This document shows positions 11,460 to 22,766 of a stretch of 64,000 nucleotides of DNA, piece after piece; the first letter of the stretch is position 1; every line of letters begins with the position of its first letter. The DNA lies in contig CAUYUJ010021657.1 in NCBI GenBank assembly GCA_963575745.1, forward strand, positions 23,501 to 87,500. The letters are read 5' to 3'. The notes below the pieces were generated by a model that did not search any database, was not told where the DNA came from, and was given only the letters and a program-made list of their open reading frames with translations. Source of the stretch: Prorocentrum cordatum (taxonomy: Eukaryota > Sar > Dinophyceae > Prorocentrales > Prorocentraceae). Both the position numbers and the translations under genes were made by a program.

Positions 11460-11790
11460 CCTCGCACCATACCCTGCAAGTGAGGCCTACGGGGCATACC
11501 TAGTAGGGGAGGGGCACCAGGCACTGACCAGCATCAACAAAGAGTAACACCACCACAGCAGCACCGTTACCAGCACCAGCACTAGCAGCAATACACTCAG
11601 CCACTCCGACAGCTAAACACCAGCACGACCAAACCTGTCCAATACATGTACCTACCCCGTACCCTGCATGGGAGCCGTCAAAGCGTGCCTGGGAGACGCG
11701 GGCAGAAGGGGCACGGCCGGACCTATACCCTGTAAAGGAGCCTGGTGGGCATACATAAGGGAAAGGCGTCACTGGCCAGATCCACGAAAT
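11460..11790 (+). repeat. Short recurring motif around TACCCTG-A-GGAG-C
   Basis: ACCCTGCAAGTGAGGCCTAC at 11470 is echoed by ACCCTGCATGGGAGCCGTC at about 11659 and ACCCTGTAAAGGAGCCTGG at about 11731, the first and last followed by GGGCATAC. A similar string (CCCTACATGGGAGCCC, then GGGGCATAC) occurs at about 24490-24535 in another A/C-rich stretch. This may be a worn terminal repeat. Confidence 0.35.
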
Positions 11791-11819
11791 ACCAATGAAA
11801 GCCCTCATGTAATCAAACG

Positions 11820-13100
11820 TGGTGGGTATACTTTAATATAACTCAGATGCCGACACACCGTGAACTGTTTCAGATATGTACACTGAAGATGCATGATTGG
11901 CAATATAAACAACATGCCAGCACATTGTGCCCCCTGTTACTTGAATTTTCAATCGATTTATACAGTGCTGGATGCCAAGGCAAAGGTGACGCGCCATGGC
12001 AAACGCGAGAACGAAAGGCTCTAGCGATCATGCCTACCGTCACTCACCTTTTTTGGTTTCAACACAGCCGCCGATATGCTCGAGACAGATGGCAAACGTC
12101 TTTTCATTTACATATCACTAGCCGTGATGCATGGCATTACATACCCAACATACCTTCTCTCGGGCTGACAAGCGCTTCGGCATCCATCTCGACGCGTTCA
12201 CACATTCACAGCGTTATGTATGGTACGACAGCTTCGAGATCTACATTATCGACTCCTACCAGGCCGACGACGACATGACCCGCACACGAAAAGCACGATT
12301 GGAGCGTCATTACAGCAACGCAAACAACTATTACAGAGGCGATGGCCAATACGATCAGCCACCATTACTAGCGAACCGACGCCGCACCACACCCAACCAA
12401 ACACTGCAAATCAATATATCCAAATACAACAACACCACTACGAGCCTAGGTACGCAAGGACCGACAGGACGAAGTTCCAAAGCGCAAACTCAATCAACGC
12501 TTTTTCTACATAGCACTCTGGCGCGGGCATAAATCCATGCCAACAACGACTCTGGACGACCAAGCATCTACGGACAGGCAGACCCACATCACGATTGCAT
12601 ATACTTTGATATAAGAGGGAGCGCGTTTCACGGGCGCCTGCCTTGGGAACATTCGGCGGCGCGTTTCGAACCAGGGGGTGGGCCCCACCCCCCAACACTC
12701 GGCGCCGTTGATCAGAACCACGGGAACTCCCCCTCCCCTCCCCCCCACCCCCCCCTCCCGAACCCCCCCCCCCCCTCCCAAGGGGGGAGGGGGGGTCCAA
12801 AACCCCCCCCTCCCCCCCTTCCTGGCGCCGGCGCCGGCGCTGGCGGCCGCCGTAGTGCCAACGCACCGACGATGACCAGAGAGAGCCAAGGAGGGGGGGG
12901 GGATTCAAACCCCCACCCCGCGCTGGCGCTGGCGCCGGCGCTGGCGGCGGCCAGCAGCGCCGACGGCGGGCACGCAGCGACGACGACCAGAGAGGGCCCA
13001 GAGGCCGCAGAGGGAACACACAAATCGCCATATCGAGCCCTCGCATGCTCCTCACACGCCCCCGAGACCCTTCTGACGAGACCTCAAGAGGCATCCATTA
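11820..13100 (+). other. A/C-skewed segment with short open frames
   Basis: The plus strand is poor in G and T over most of 12240-12540. A plus frame at 12131-12532 reads well for about 70 codons (for example RYVWYDSFEIYIIDSY near 12210-12255) before becoming simple sequence. It may be the upstream part of the decayed element at 14280-16557. No motif is recognised. 12760-12990 is G-run and C-run sequence described separately. Confidence 0.3.
12765..12990. repeat. G-run/C-run hairpins and a duplicated about 100-bp unit
   Basis: Around 12781-12816 a G-rich arm, the loop TCCAAAA and a C-rich arm can pair. A similar shorter one lies at about 12890-12918 (loop ATTCAAA). The GC unit CTGGCGCCGGCG, then GACGA-GACCAGAGAG, occurs twice (about 12820-12880 and 12922-12995). 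Confidence 0.6.
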
Positions 13101-13149
13101 AACCTCTGACCCTTTGCCAAAACACAGTGGCGGGAAGAGCCTAAGGCCA

Positions 13150-13972
13150 CACCACCACCAGCACCACCACCACCACCGCCACCACAGACCACCACACCAC
13201 CACCACCACCACCGCCACCACCACAACCACCACCACAACCACCACAACCCACCATCACCACAACCACCACCATCACCACAAACCACCAGAAACGCCACCA
13301 CCAGCAGCACCACCACAACACCCACCACAACACCCACCACCACCACCACCACAAACCACCACACCTTTACCACCACCATCACCACCACCGCCACAACCAC
13401 CACCATCACCACAACCCACCACCAACGCCACCACCACAAACCACCACACCACCACCACAACCACAACCACCACCATTACTACCACCACCACCACCACCAC
13501 CACCACCACCACCACCACCACCACCACCACCACCCACCACCCACCACCCACCACCCACCACCCACCACCCACCACCCACCACCCACCACCCACCACCCAC
13601 CACCACCACCAGCACCACTACCAGGAGCACCACCACCAACACCGACACCACAGCCCACCACCACCACCACAAACCACCACGCCACCACCACCACCACCGC
13701 CACCATCACGACCACCACCATCACCACCTCAGCCCACCACCACCACCACCAAACCACCACACAACCACCACCACCACCACCGCAGCCACCACAACCACAA
13801 CAGCTCACCACCACTACCACCACCATCACCACAATCTACCACACCACCACCACCGCCACAACCACCACCAGTACTACCAGCAACACAACCCACCACCACC
13901 ACCACCACAACCACCACAAACCACCTTACCACCACCACCACCACCGCCACTACCACCACCAGCACCCCCGCC
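13150..13972 (+). repeat. (CCA)n array with an internal (CCACCCA)n block
   Basis: Over 800 bp made almost only of C and A: CCA units with CAA, ACC and CATCACC variants. At about 13533-13600 it becomes a clean 7-bp repeat, CCACCCA. Open frames here (His/Thr/Pro on plus, Val/Trp/Gly on minus) are artefacts. The minus strand can be read as GGT/TGGGTGG repeats able to form G-quadruplexes. Confidence 0.95.
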
Positions 13973-14082
13973 GCCGCCGCTAGCCGCCGCCGACGCCGGC
14001 GCCAGCTCGAGGAGAGGGAGAAAGGAGAAGAAGGGGAGGGGGGGGGGGAGGGAGGGGGTTCGACCCGCCCCCCTTCCGTCAC

Positions 14083-14121
14083 TGGAGGGGGGGGGAATCT
14101 GTTCCAACCCCCCCCCCTCCA
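14083..14121. other. Perfect G/C hairpin
   Basis: GGAGGGGGGGGG and CCCCCCCCCCTCC flank the loop AATCTGTTCCAA, giving a stem of at least 12 pairs. Confidence 0.65.
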
Positions 14122-14158
14122 AGCGACCACAGAACGCGTTCTTTCTTATATGAAAAAT

Positions 14159-14272
14159 TCTATGCTCGGCGGACTTCTGGGCGCCAGCCCCATTGATTGC
14201 AGCTATGTCCTCCAGGGACGACCACGCTGACAATCTGTGTGATTGCGGCCCGGAGCCGCCTGCAACCACGAA
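14159..14272 (+). repeat. Dispersed repeat family R3, copy 1
   Basis: About 113 bp starting TCTATGCTCGGCGGACTTCT is repeated at 57579-57692 with about a dozen differences. Identity stops sharply at the TCTATGC end. On the minus strand both copies give the same peptide core, AINGAGAQKSAEHR, so this may be a coding piece of an unknown element. Confidence 0.75.
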
Positions 14273-14279
14273 CGACTTA

Positions 14280-16557
14280 ACGCAGCACTGCTCAAATTGA
14301 TACAGCAGCTCTGTCGCGACAAAATAGAACGGCACTGGGCTACGGCCATACGACAGTCCCCACTGCAAACATCTACCTACACCGACGCAGAGATGGCATG
14401 CCATTCGCCACCGGCGAGGACGCCCCACCCAACCAGCTACGGAACTAACAAATCATCAACCTACCATGTGAAGAGCTCTCGCAACTAGTATACCAAAGTA
14501 ACGTCAAGCTACGACACTCTCACTACAACAGTGATGGTTCACTGCGAGACCTCAAGGAGAGCCTCTACAAGATCTACAGCCAGCAAGTGACCAGCATATA
14601 CGTCTTCGCGACTTACGAAACCAGGGGCATACACACCATCCACCATCCCAGCCGACGCACCTTCATACAACGACTACACCTACGAACAATGTAGATACGG
14701 GCTCAGAACTACTATCCATCACCAACCTGCTTGCAGGCACCCTTCACATCTCCGGAGCAGCAACACTACACCCACCATGGGCAACACTCATCATTGGCAG
14801 ACAGCACTGGCACACGACACCGCCAGCTACTCGCGAACAACCTAACTACGTTGCAATGCACACAGCATCATCCTACAAAACACATCATAGCACAACATCT
14901 CAACCAATGGACAAGTACAGCCCGAATACCGGCCCCACTACAAGCACCCAACACGCCTCCAATGGAGTACGTGCTCAAAGCGCTGATGCAAGCCAACCCC
15001 AAATTGCCACCCACAATTTGGCCACTTGAACCTGAGACGATCAAATAACTCTACCCACAACCACTGAGAATCCCCACCATAACATCGTCGATCTCACTTT
15101 ACCCGACTCTAATATTACATAAACGGCATTCCCTCGGCACGGAATTCCAGCACATCAAGCCGTCCACCCTGAACGTCATCAGAACCGACATCAACGTCGA
15201 CCACGAACACTACGAGATAATGCAGAAGCCCCTTACCGAACACCGACTGACGGAACAATAATGATACGTATGGCAAGACATCATGATACGCCAACGATGC
15301 AATGGCCACATATAACCTACACTACCAACACAAACACTACCATACATCGACCTTCGCCCAAACCGACATCGCCCAGCACCACTACCATCTACAGTACCAC
15401 AACTGCAACATCCCTCGACCCATGGGGTCACTACGGCAACAATCTCACGCAAGAGAGGCAACCCATCTTCACACCACTCCCGCCCAACATGCACCATGAC
15501 ATGCACTGTGCGCCAACACAGGTAGCACTTACAAGCGACGGCACCACCAGCATCACAACAATTTACTACAACGAGTAGGAGAAGGTATACACACAGATGT
15601 CCAAAGACCACCACCTGATCGACAACTGGCACAGGTACCCCGACAAGTACAACAACGATGTTTTCACATCATATCCACCACTCCGACCTAAGCAGTACAC
15701 TACCCAAATGACCAACTATGAACAAATCACACTCTCCAGCGCACAACCAAAAGACCAACTCCCACCACCACATGCACCTGCACCACAACGCGACTCCAAG
15801 AACCAACCCACAAGCGGCACATACAGGGAGACACTGGAGATACCATACGACACTAGCGACTAATTGCGGCTCGACCTAGTAGTCACTAACCAGAACATCC
15901 ACAACATGATCGACGGACCAGACGAGACGACGCTACACCACAACTTTACGGACGCCTTTACAAATATCTCATAATGGCTGTCCATTATTCTTGGCAACGA
16001 TCCACAGGGCAGCAGCACGACCGGACAACATCAGTTGCCCACAAGATACGTATCATACGAGCAGCAAGACGACATATGCAGCAGCACACTTAAGAAACAG
16101 CACACACAGCTATGGCACTTACCCTGCTGACACCGACAAGATCCCAGCGACAACAGACGACCACGACCAACGCACAACAACACCTTGACACCTAGACGAG
16201 GACAACTTTAAGCCACCAGGGCAACCACAACACTGAGCACAGCATACCCAAAACATCAATGCCAGCCTTTCTACCACGACCACGATTCCACATCCCAATC
16301 ATACTACCTACCACCACCCAACACATCCACTGCCAAAGTCGGATGGATGGCTAGCCGATATATCTTCAAGCCAACGCACAGCACAAACTCGAGCAACCAA
16401 TGAAGCACACTTCCCACCAGAAGCACCTCCACCCATCGAAGACGGCCAGACGGGATCCACACCCATCGCACCAATCATCGCGCAGATCTACAACCCCCTG
16501 GAGAGCATCAACCTTTACGAGGTCCAGGGAGACTCGTTCATCGACAACGTCAGCTAG
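14280..16557 (+). pseudogene. A/C-rich decayed coding region, possibly a retroelement polyprotein
   Basis: Plus-strand blocks with strong coding texture follow each other in shifting frames. 14449-14694 is open for 81 codons (contains QLVYQSNVKLRHSHYNSDG). From 14691 another frame opens with VDTGSELLSITNLL and stays open to about 15027; DTGS is the active-site form of retropepsin-like aspartic proteases. 16237-16557 is open for about 106 codons and ends at TAG with NPLESINLYEVQGDSFIDN. Between them, 15050-16230 has short open pieces broken by stops. There is no RT, RNase H or integrase motif that I can see. The A and C excess on one strand over more than 2 kb is unlike the neighbours. It may also be an old host gene. 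Confidence 0.35.
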
Positions 16558-17054
16558 GAGGAAAAGGGGATGGGGAGGATGGACTTCGTCTTCTTCTGGG
16601 TGCAGCTGGGGATCGAGATCCAGGTGAACTTCGAAGAAGATTCCATGTTCGGTTTAATCCGGGACGGGATGCTGTTCATCGTATTTTGGGGCCTTTGGTG
16701 GGCCCCCCCTCTACGGAGGGGCTTATATTTTGAACTCTTACCTCTTTCTCCGATTGGGAGCCTTGCTCGTCGCGAGGTTTCCGGCTTCTCTGCCGAAAAC
16801 CGACAAGATGAGGGACGAATTGATGCAGCACTCCACGTGCAAAACGCTACGCCTACGACTAGCCTCTTGCAGGTGGGCGAAGTCAGGGCGTTTCGAGACA
16901 ATTCATACCTGCAGTTGCTCCGTCATTGTGGAACGCCACGAGCTCGATGTCATGTTTCACTACAGCCGCCGCGGGGTTCGGTCGTAACCGGGCACGTCTT
17001 CGACACGAATACAAACAATCCCATCAGCGAGTCCTCCGAGCGGGTGTTCCATTC

Positions 17055-17519
17055 TTGGTCGGCACGGCCAACACCAAGGTCGTGGATTTCACTCGCTTGG
17101 GCAACATCGATAAAATTCGATGTACCGTATCTTTCGTTCGGCAACAGAGTTGGGACACCGCCGCACTTACAGAGTTGCATGGTGATTGGTCGGCCAATTT
17201 GATTGTTAAGGAGCTTCTGATTAGAACCCACAAAAGAGTTGCTGTGGTCCTTTCGCCGGCGGCTCGTGCAACACATTTGGCAACATATTCGAAGACCTTC
17301 CGTCTTTTTAATATTGTCTTGGGGGTATGCCTGAAAATACCTAACGCGGACATGGAGCTACTGTATTGTAGTGCATGCTATCAGAACTCAATGCTGAAGA
17401 ACGGGCCACGCAGTGGGATAATATGCTAACATTACACATGTCATTAAAGGAAACACAAGTCATGGTTGTATTTCAAGGGGATTGGAACGCACATCGGGGG
17501 AGCAATAGTATTGTAAACG

Positions 17520-17551
<32 letters not shown>

Positions 17552-17807
17552 ATATATAAGTACGTTTACATTATCTACGGCAAACACACAATCTGGCAAA
17601 TCTGGCGTAAAATTTATACAATATGCAAATCTACGTTGCGTGGATTGTGTACTTCCGTGCGAGTTCCGTGGTACCTGGAGACATCCGGTGAACGGCCTCT
17701 GGTACGAGCTGGGCTACACGCTTACCTCTGGCATCTTGTCCAAGGCTGTCCAAAACGTGGAGACGTTGTCCACCGGCTTCACTGACCAGATGGTGAAGTA
17801 GTACACG
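17055..17807 (+). pseudogene. LINE AP-like endonuclease, interrupted by (TA)n
   Basis: The frame around 17080-17330 reads SFVRQQSWDTAALTELHGDW, where D-x-AALTE matches the catalytic Glu block of LINE endonucleases. A second frame gives VFQGDWNAHRG at about 17470-17500, the GD(F/W)NAH block with catalytic Asp/Asn. After a TA microsatellite at 17521-17558, a third frame gives GLWYELGYTL and, near its end, GFTDQMVK. The last should be a TDHH-type motif; its catalytic His is Gln here. The frame changes and that loss make it inactive. Confidence 0.7.
17521..17558 (+). repeat. (TA)n microsatellite inside the LINE endonuclease
   Basis: Twelve or more TA units followed by GTGTG and four more TA units, sitting in the endonuclease reading frame. 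Confidence 0.95.
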
Positions 17808-18063
17808 CTTCGTATCCCAGACAACACCAAATACAAAGCACGGCAAGTACGTAAACAAATCTTTGTGGCGATCGAAAGGTTGAGACATATTTTTCGAGCA
17901 CAACAAGAACAACCTCTTCGCTATGATCTTCTGCGAGACCCTACACAACGAGGCCAAGACCACAAACATCAATTTCAAGACAGGGTCTGGCACTACACGG
18001 CGAAGTTCCTGGACCATGATCAGCCGAGGAGCCGTAGCACGGAGTTCCCAGAGAACCAGGCCT

Positions 18064-18545
18064 CTCTCCACTTCTTCGTGGATGGCTCGGAAAACCCAGT
18101 TGGACAAGAAGCAGGATGGGGCGCTACACTTTTTCTTAGGGACGCTGGCGCGCGGTCTCGAGAACGACCTCCTGCCGATCAATGCCCGGATCCCGCCGCC
18201 TGCTGGCACGGCCCGGTGCGGTTGGACCCACAAGCTCTCGACTTCCTGGGGGCGGCGGCGGCGACCAACAACACAAAGGAGATGTCGGCTATGTGCGTGG
18301 TCTTGCTCTACTTGATCAAGGAGGGCCCCTCGACCGCATCTGCTTCCATCTACTTCGACAGCACATCTGCTGCCAGCATGGCGCGGGCTTAGCGTCCGAA
18401 GCAAAACGTCCATCTGGCACGCCGGCTTCGCAGACTGCACCAACAAGCTCAAGAATTACGTCCTCTCCGTCTTCTCATGTGAAAGCTCATGCCGGTATCT
18501 GGGGCAACACGGTGGCCGACAAGCTCGCAGACGAGGGCAAGACGG
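18064..18545 (+). pseudogene. RNase H domain of the LINE, frameshifted
   Basis: HFFVDGSENP (about 18070-18099) supplies the first catalytic Asp, NNTKEMSAM (about 18270-18296) the Glu, and IYFDSTSAA (about 18350-18376) the second Asp. After a stop and frame change near 18392, VKAHAGIWGNTVADKLAD (about 18480-18533) supplies the His loop and the last Asp. All four catalytic positions of a type I RNase H are therefore present. RNase H removes the RNA strand after first-strand synthesis. Its place upstream of the RT is unusual for a LINE. Confidence 0.75.
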
Positions 18546-20620
18546 GACACCTGCTGGCGCCAGACTGCTTGAGCTGGACACCGCCTTCTCTTTCATCACC
18601 GCAGAAACACTCCTTCAACGATTTTGACTCTGAGGAAGACCAATTTGGATTGGGTGGAGACATGGATCTGCACTCGTCGCCCCCTCCCCTCCCCTCGCCC
18701 CCTCTCCCTCCCCCTGGGCTTGACGACGTGGAAGAGACGGTCATTCGACGGTGTTTAGTGCGCAAGCACAGGCCGAACTACGACGACCAGGAGCTGGAGA
18801 CAGCCAAAGCCTACACTGGACCGAACTGGCACGATCTCAGCACGATTTTGCGGACAGCAGCGGAAGATACGGTAGGCCGGGGCAGGCGGATGTCTGTCGG
18901 CGCGCCTTTTGAAGAGGCCGACTACGAAATTATCGCGCAGCTACGCGGCGAACTCCAGCAAGCCTGGGAACGATTCCTTTCTGCTCCTTCCCTGGCAGCC
19001 GCCGCGGAGGCTCGACGACACCATCGTGCTATTTCTCGCCGCCTACAACACAAAAGGTCCCACGCTCGAGGGAAGTTTCTACGGCATCGTTGTAAAGACC
19101 TCGAAAACAACATGGGCAACATATTTTTTTTTCCAGCGAAGGCCGGCCGGGTTAATGTCACCGCATTCTCGTCCTACGTATTGGTAACGTTATTAGCCGC
19201 ACTCTGCGGCGACTCGACCCTTCCGAGCCTGCTCCCGCTCCAGAATTCAAAGGGTAAGAGCCCGCACAAAGAGGAGGAGGAGGAGGAGGAGGAGGAAGCA
19301 GGAGGAGGACGAGGAGAAGGGACAGGTTTTTACGAACATTTGCGTACAGTCGGTTTTCATCTCCACGGCAAGACCAACTCTAGCATGGAGCAAAACAGCA
19401 TGAACGACATCATCACATCCCTGGAGACTCTGGGCAACGAGACGTTCGAAGGTGACCCCAATGTCGTCAATCAGGGTCTTCCCCTCCGCGCCATTCGCCC
19501 GGAGCTCAACGCCTTACCTTCGGAAGAAGAGATCCTCGACCACGTCTCACGGCTCAAGGAGTCGGCGCCTTGGCTTGGACGAAGTCACTGCTCTTATGCT
19601 TCGAGAAGCTGGAGAGGAATTTCATTCTTTATTGGTGCCCTTGGTCCAGAAGCTCTGGGCTCAGGACCCGGCGTTGTGGGAAAATATGTTATGTGAAGTT
19701 GTTGGTTTTCGCCTATACAAAACGGGCCCCAAGACAGATATATCCAATTACCGCACTATTTGGCTCATCCAGATCACCATGCGCCTTATGGAAAGAATTG
19801 GCGCGAACCGTATTTCAGGCTACTTGGAATCGGAAGGTGTTCTTTCAGAATGCGCATGGGGGTTTCGTCCCACCAAAAACGTCTTGGGCCCTATCTTGGT
19901 CAACCGCCTTATTCTGGAATTTTGCAACTCTGCCAAGACCCCCCCGGAGTGAGACGAGCTCTGCTTCATATTGTTCGACATCCAGAAAACTTATCCACGA
20001 ATACCATAAACCACCGCCGCTCGGATTTTGGTAGATCCGGCTTCCCTCCGAACATGGTTCGAAGGCTGTGTGCGTATGACCGTCGCTGTCAGTACCAGGT
20101 CCGTAATCAAGAAGGCCTCTCGCGTACGTTCACCATGACACTAGGTTTTCGCGAAGGCGGACCAGCGTCACCAGCGAAATTTAATTTGTACCACGCCCAC
20201 AGCAGCCATCACGTTCGTGCTACCCTTTCTTCAACAGTTTCGGATGTTGGGGTACTATTGGGACAGCACAAGGATCCCAAGATCACGCAGCACGATAAAG
20301 GTATCAAGCCCGAGCAGCAAACTCTGAACGCAGAGCACGATCAACCAGGACGCTTCGAGGGCATCTTTCGGATCGTGCAGGTGTTGTTCGCTGATGACAC
20401 CTCGTGCTGGTGCAGGTACTCAAATCACGTGGATGTGGAAAAATCGAGTATCGAATTGTTTGAGGCTTGGGGCGAGACCATCCATGCGGGCAAGACAGGG
20501 AGGCTAAAGATTCGAGGCGCCGGCGACGACGAGAGATTGGTTGAGCAAGCCAAATTCTTGGGGGCCTGGCTTCAATCAAATGGTTACCATGACGTGGATA
20601 CCGATCGTCGCTTGCAAGCG
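18546..20620 (+). pseudogene. LINE reverse transcriptase with linker, broken
   Basis: The linker (18546-19450) is charged and helical and contains Pro-rich (about 18670-18720) and poly-Glu (about 19272-19300) insertions. RT motifs follow: SECAWGFRPTKNV (about 19845-19883), ILFDIQKTYPRI (about 19968-20003, motif A Asp at 19977), a stop between them at about 19950, then in another frame TLGFREGGPASPAKFNLY (about 20140-20195, motif B region) and VLFADDTSCW (20381-20410, motif C with both Asp). Thumb and a Zn-less region run to 21199. Catalytic residues survive, but stops and frame changes do not allow one product. Confidence 0.78.
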
Positions 20621-21254
20621 GTCAAGAAGCCCTGCAGGAAACTTAACCAACAACTGCAACGCCTACAAATCCCGCCCCACAATTTGGGACGAGTCGTGAA
20701 CAACACGATCATTGCTTGTCTGCTACTTGGCCACGAGTGCCGGAGCGTGACGACCCAGATGCAGCAAAACCGAGTTTTTCTTAACCGAATTATGCGCGGA
20801 GTGTGCCACCAGCGCATACGAGAAATGAAGTCTGACAAGGTCACGATGCAGGACCTGCACCAGCGCCTGAACATCGACGACGTTGAGACCACGGCGGTCT
20901 GGAAGCAGACAAATTTTGGGGGACATGTATTGCGTCGGGATCAACGTCGCCTTGAAAAGAAACTTCTTCGAACTGTAGTGCTTCCAGAATGCACTTTTGC
21001 GGTGGCCCGGAAAAAACCTCCGTCCACTGCCAACATGTTGAACACTCGCCTGAAGGAGCTGGCCCAATTCAGCAATCTCACAGAGCAGGAATTCCGGGCC
21101 CAGGCAGACACTGTAGCTCAAGATCGTCACGCACGGAAACTTTATTCCGTCGTGAACGCAAACGCCGTCGTCATAATCTACACCAACGCACCTGGCTAGA
21201 AAAGCACGGGAAAAATCCACATCGAGATCTAGTGGAGGAGCGGAAACGCAAGCG

Positions 21255-21420
21255 AGCAGAGGAGTTTACACGGCATCATCTTCAACGAGGCTGGCCTGGC
21301 TGTCTGCCCTCATTGCTCGGACACAATAACTCGCTTGCAATGCCTCAGGCACATCTCCGCGTGTGCCCGGCGGACTCCTGCACAGAGGGCCTGGGTCAGC
21401 CAAGCTCGTGCTAATGCCAC
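21255..21420 (+). pseudogene. C-terminal zinc finger of the LINE
   Basis: The frame starting at 21272 reads AVCPHCSDTITRLQCLRHIS and then AC, giving C-x2-C-x12-H-x4-C. LINE proteins often end in such a finger, which binds template or target nucleic acid. It is in a different frame from the RT end at 21199. Confidence 0.55.
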
Positions 21421-21429
21421 AACTAAGAA

Positions 21430-22210
21430 AGAACGCCATCTCGCTGAACGGGATCAAGCCCACGATCCTCAACCGCCTGCCACGGCCGCACCGCATAGCC
21501 GGAAGCCACCAGAAGCCTGGGATGTCGCCCTGGCACTGTTGGACCCTCATCGTTTACCACCTGCTCTACGTCGAGCTTGGAATGCCGAGGGTCCCGGCTC
21601 AGCCTCTGGCCGGGGACCTCCTCCGGCGGGAGAGGAGCCCCTGGCACTGCACCAGCCGCACGGGGCAGCACACACAGACGGGACAGCAGGCGAACGAGTC
21701 GAAAACCAACATCACGGACGAGAATTGCCCGAAGGAGGAGAAGCACACGGAGGAGGATTACACGGAGGAGAACAATTACACGAAGGAGTACACACAGGAG
21801 GAGACCTACACGAAGGAGGAGAATTACACGAAGGAGGACAGAGCCTGCTGTCGCCGAGCCATTACAGCTTCGTACGCCACAGCCTGTCGATGATGATGTG
21901 CCAGTGCCGCCCCTTCTTCCTCCCGCTGCTGCTGACCCACCACATCAGTCTCAGCCAGACCCGACCGTAGTAGAGAACCCGCCGCCACCTGCGCCACACC
22001 CTGCAGCTGCACAGGTCCGCCGGAGACGCTCCAAGGGCTCCAAGGACCTCGATTGGGTCTCCTGGATCCAACCAACTCGCCCAGAACGAGTGGTCGCTGA
22101 ACCTAAACGACATCCTCGACCACTGGCTGCAGCTCCACGCGGAGGTTGGCAGGGACAGCACAAGGAAACCTTGATGGCCAGGTTCGCGGCGTACCCTCCC
22201 CAGCCGGAGG
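21430..22210 (+). other. Low-complexity coding-like stretch
   Basis: Plus frames alternate. 21716-21840 is a worn repeat around ACACGAAGGAGGA-AATT (reads as Thr-Lys-Glu-Glu-x-Tyr or His-Glu-Gly-Gly). 21890-22060 is Pro-rich. It links the LINE zinc finger to the cysteine-rich frame but has no domain of its own. Confidence 0.3.
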
Positions 22211-22745
22211 TGGAGGCCCGAGGCTGCAACGGGCTGCTCTATCTGCCGCCTATGTCTGAAATGTCGCAACAACAAATGTTACGGCGGCCGGTGGCAAGGC
22301 CTGGGGTGTACGCGTTGCATCAAATGTACCAAATGCAGAAGTTCCTGGGGCGACGGCGATTGGGCGGCCTACGAGCGCAAGATCAATTTTCATCGTCTTG
22401 ATTCCGTTGGAAGCCTTCCTGCGCCACCTCGTCCTGATGACGGTTGGGACAAGCGTACTTGCCAATTTTGCCACACCAGATTTGAGACCGCGCACAAACA
22501 GTATTTGCACACCAAGACATGTACTCATATGCCATTACCGTTACCTATGTGGTTAGCCCGTCTTAAAGTTGTACAACGTAATCTGCTACTACATCATGTG
22601 TGCCCTTCATTCGATTGTGAACATTGTGGTGTAGCTTCTCGAAATAAACGAAGGTGTGCCCGGCATGCTCATGATTGTGCTAAACGACATCAAACCGTAG
22701 GCGCCCGGCTCAAGACTGGACAGAATTCCTCGGTGTTCTCTGACG
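22210..22745 (+). CDS. Cysteine-rich protein segment with two C2H2-like zinc fingers
   Basis: One plus frame reads CSICRLCLKCRNNKC (from about 22229), then GCTRCIKCTKC, giving a dense run of C-x2-C pairs. It goes on with RTCQFCHTRF plus YLHTKTC (about 22455-22520) and DCEHCGVASR plus CARHAHDCAKRH (about 22615-22695), two C-x2-C-x11-13-H-x3-4-C/H fingers. Nucleic-acid binding is the natural guess. The frame is open for more than 150 codons across the whole cluster, which is unlikely by chance. No start is clear because the upstream frame changes near 22210. It could be the 3' part of the LINE or an independent gene. No match to a named family. Confidence 0.5.
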
Positions 22746-22766
22746 CACAACTCCCAGCACGGTACG

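Larger units (their letters stand above)
16985..21420 (+). mobile_element. Decayed LINE with endonuclease, RNase H, RT and zinc finger
   Basis: A plus-strand series reads endonuclease (17055-17807), RNase H (18064-18545), linker plus reverse transcriptase (18546-20620) and a C-terminal zinc finger (21290-21400). The domains lie in at least four frames with several stops, so it is inactive. Such LINEs copy their RNA at a nick made by their own endonuclease. Most LINEs that carry RNase H have it after the RT; here it comes before. The 5' end is not visible; the 3' end may be near 21420 or may include the cysteine-rich frame downstream. No poly-A tail or duplication was found. Confidence 0.8.

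Noticed and set aside
13114-13983. 289-residue His/Thr/Pro open frame and several Val/Trp/Gly frames
   Set aside because: Pure translation of the CCA repeat; no stops simply because of base composition.
20304-20892. Minus-strand frames across the RT
   Set aside because: Antisense shadows of the plus-strand RT, whose FADD motif is clear.
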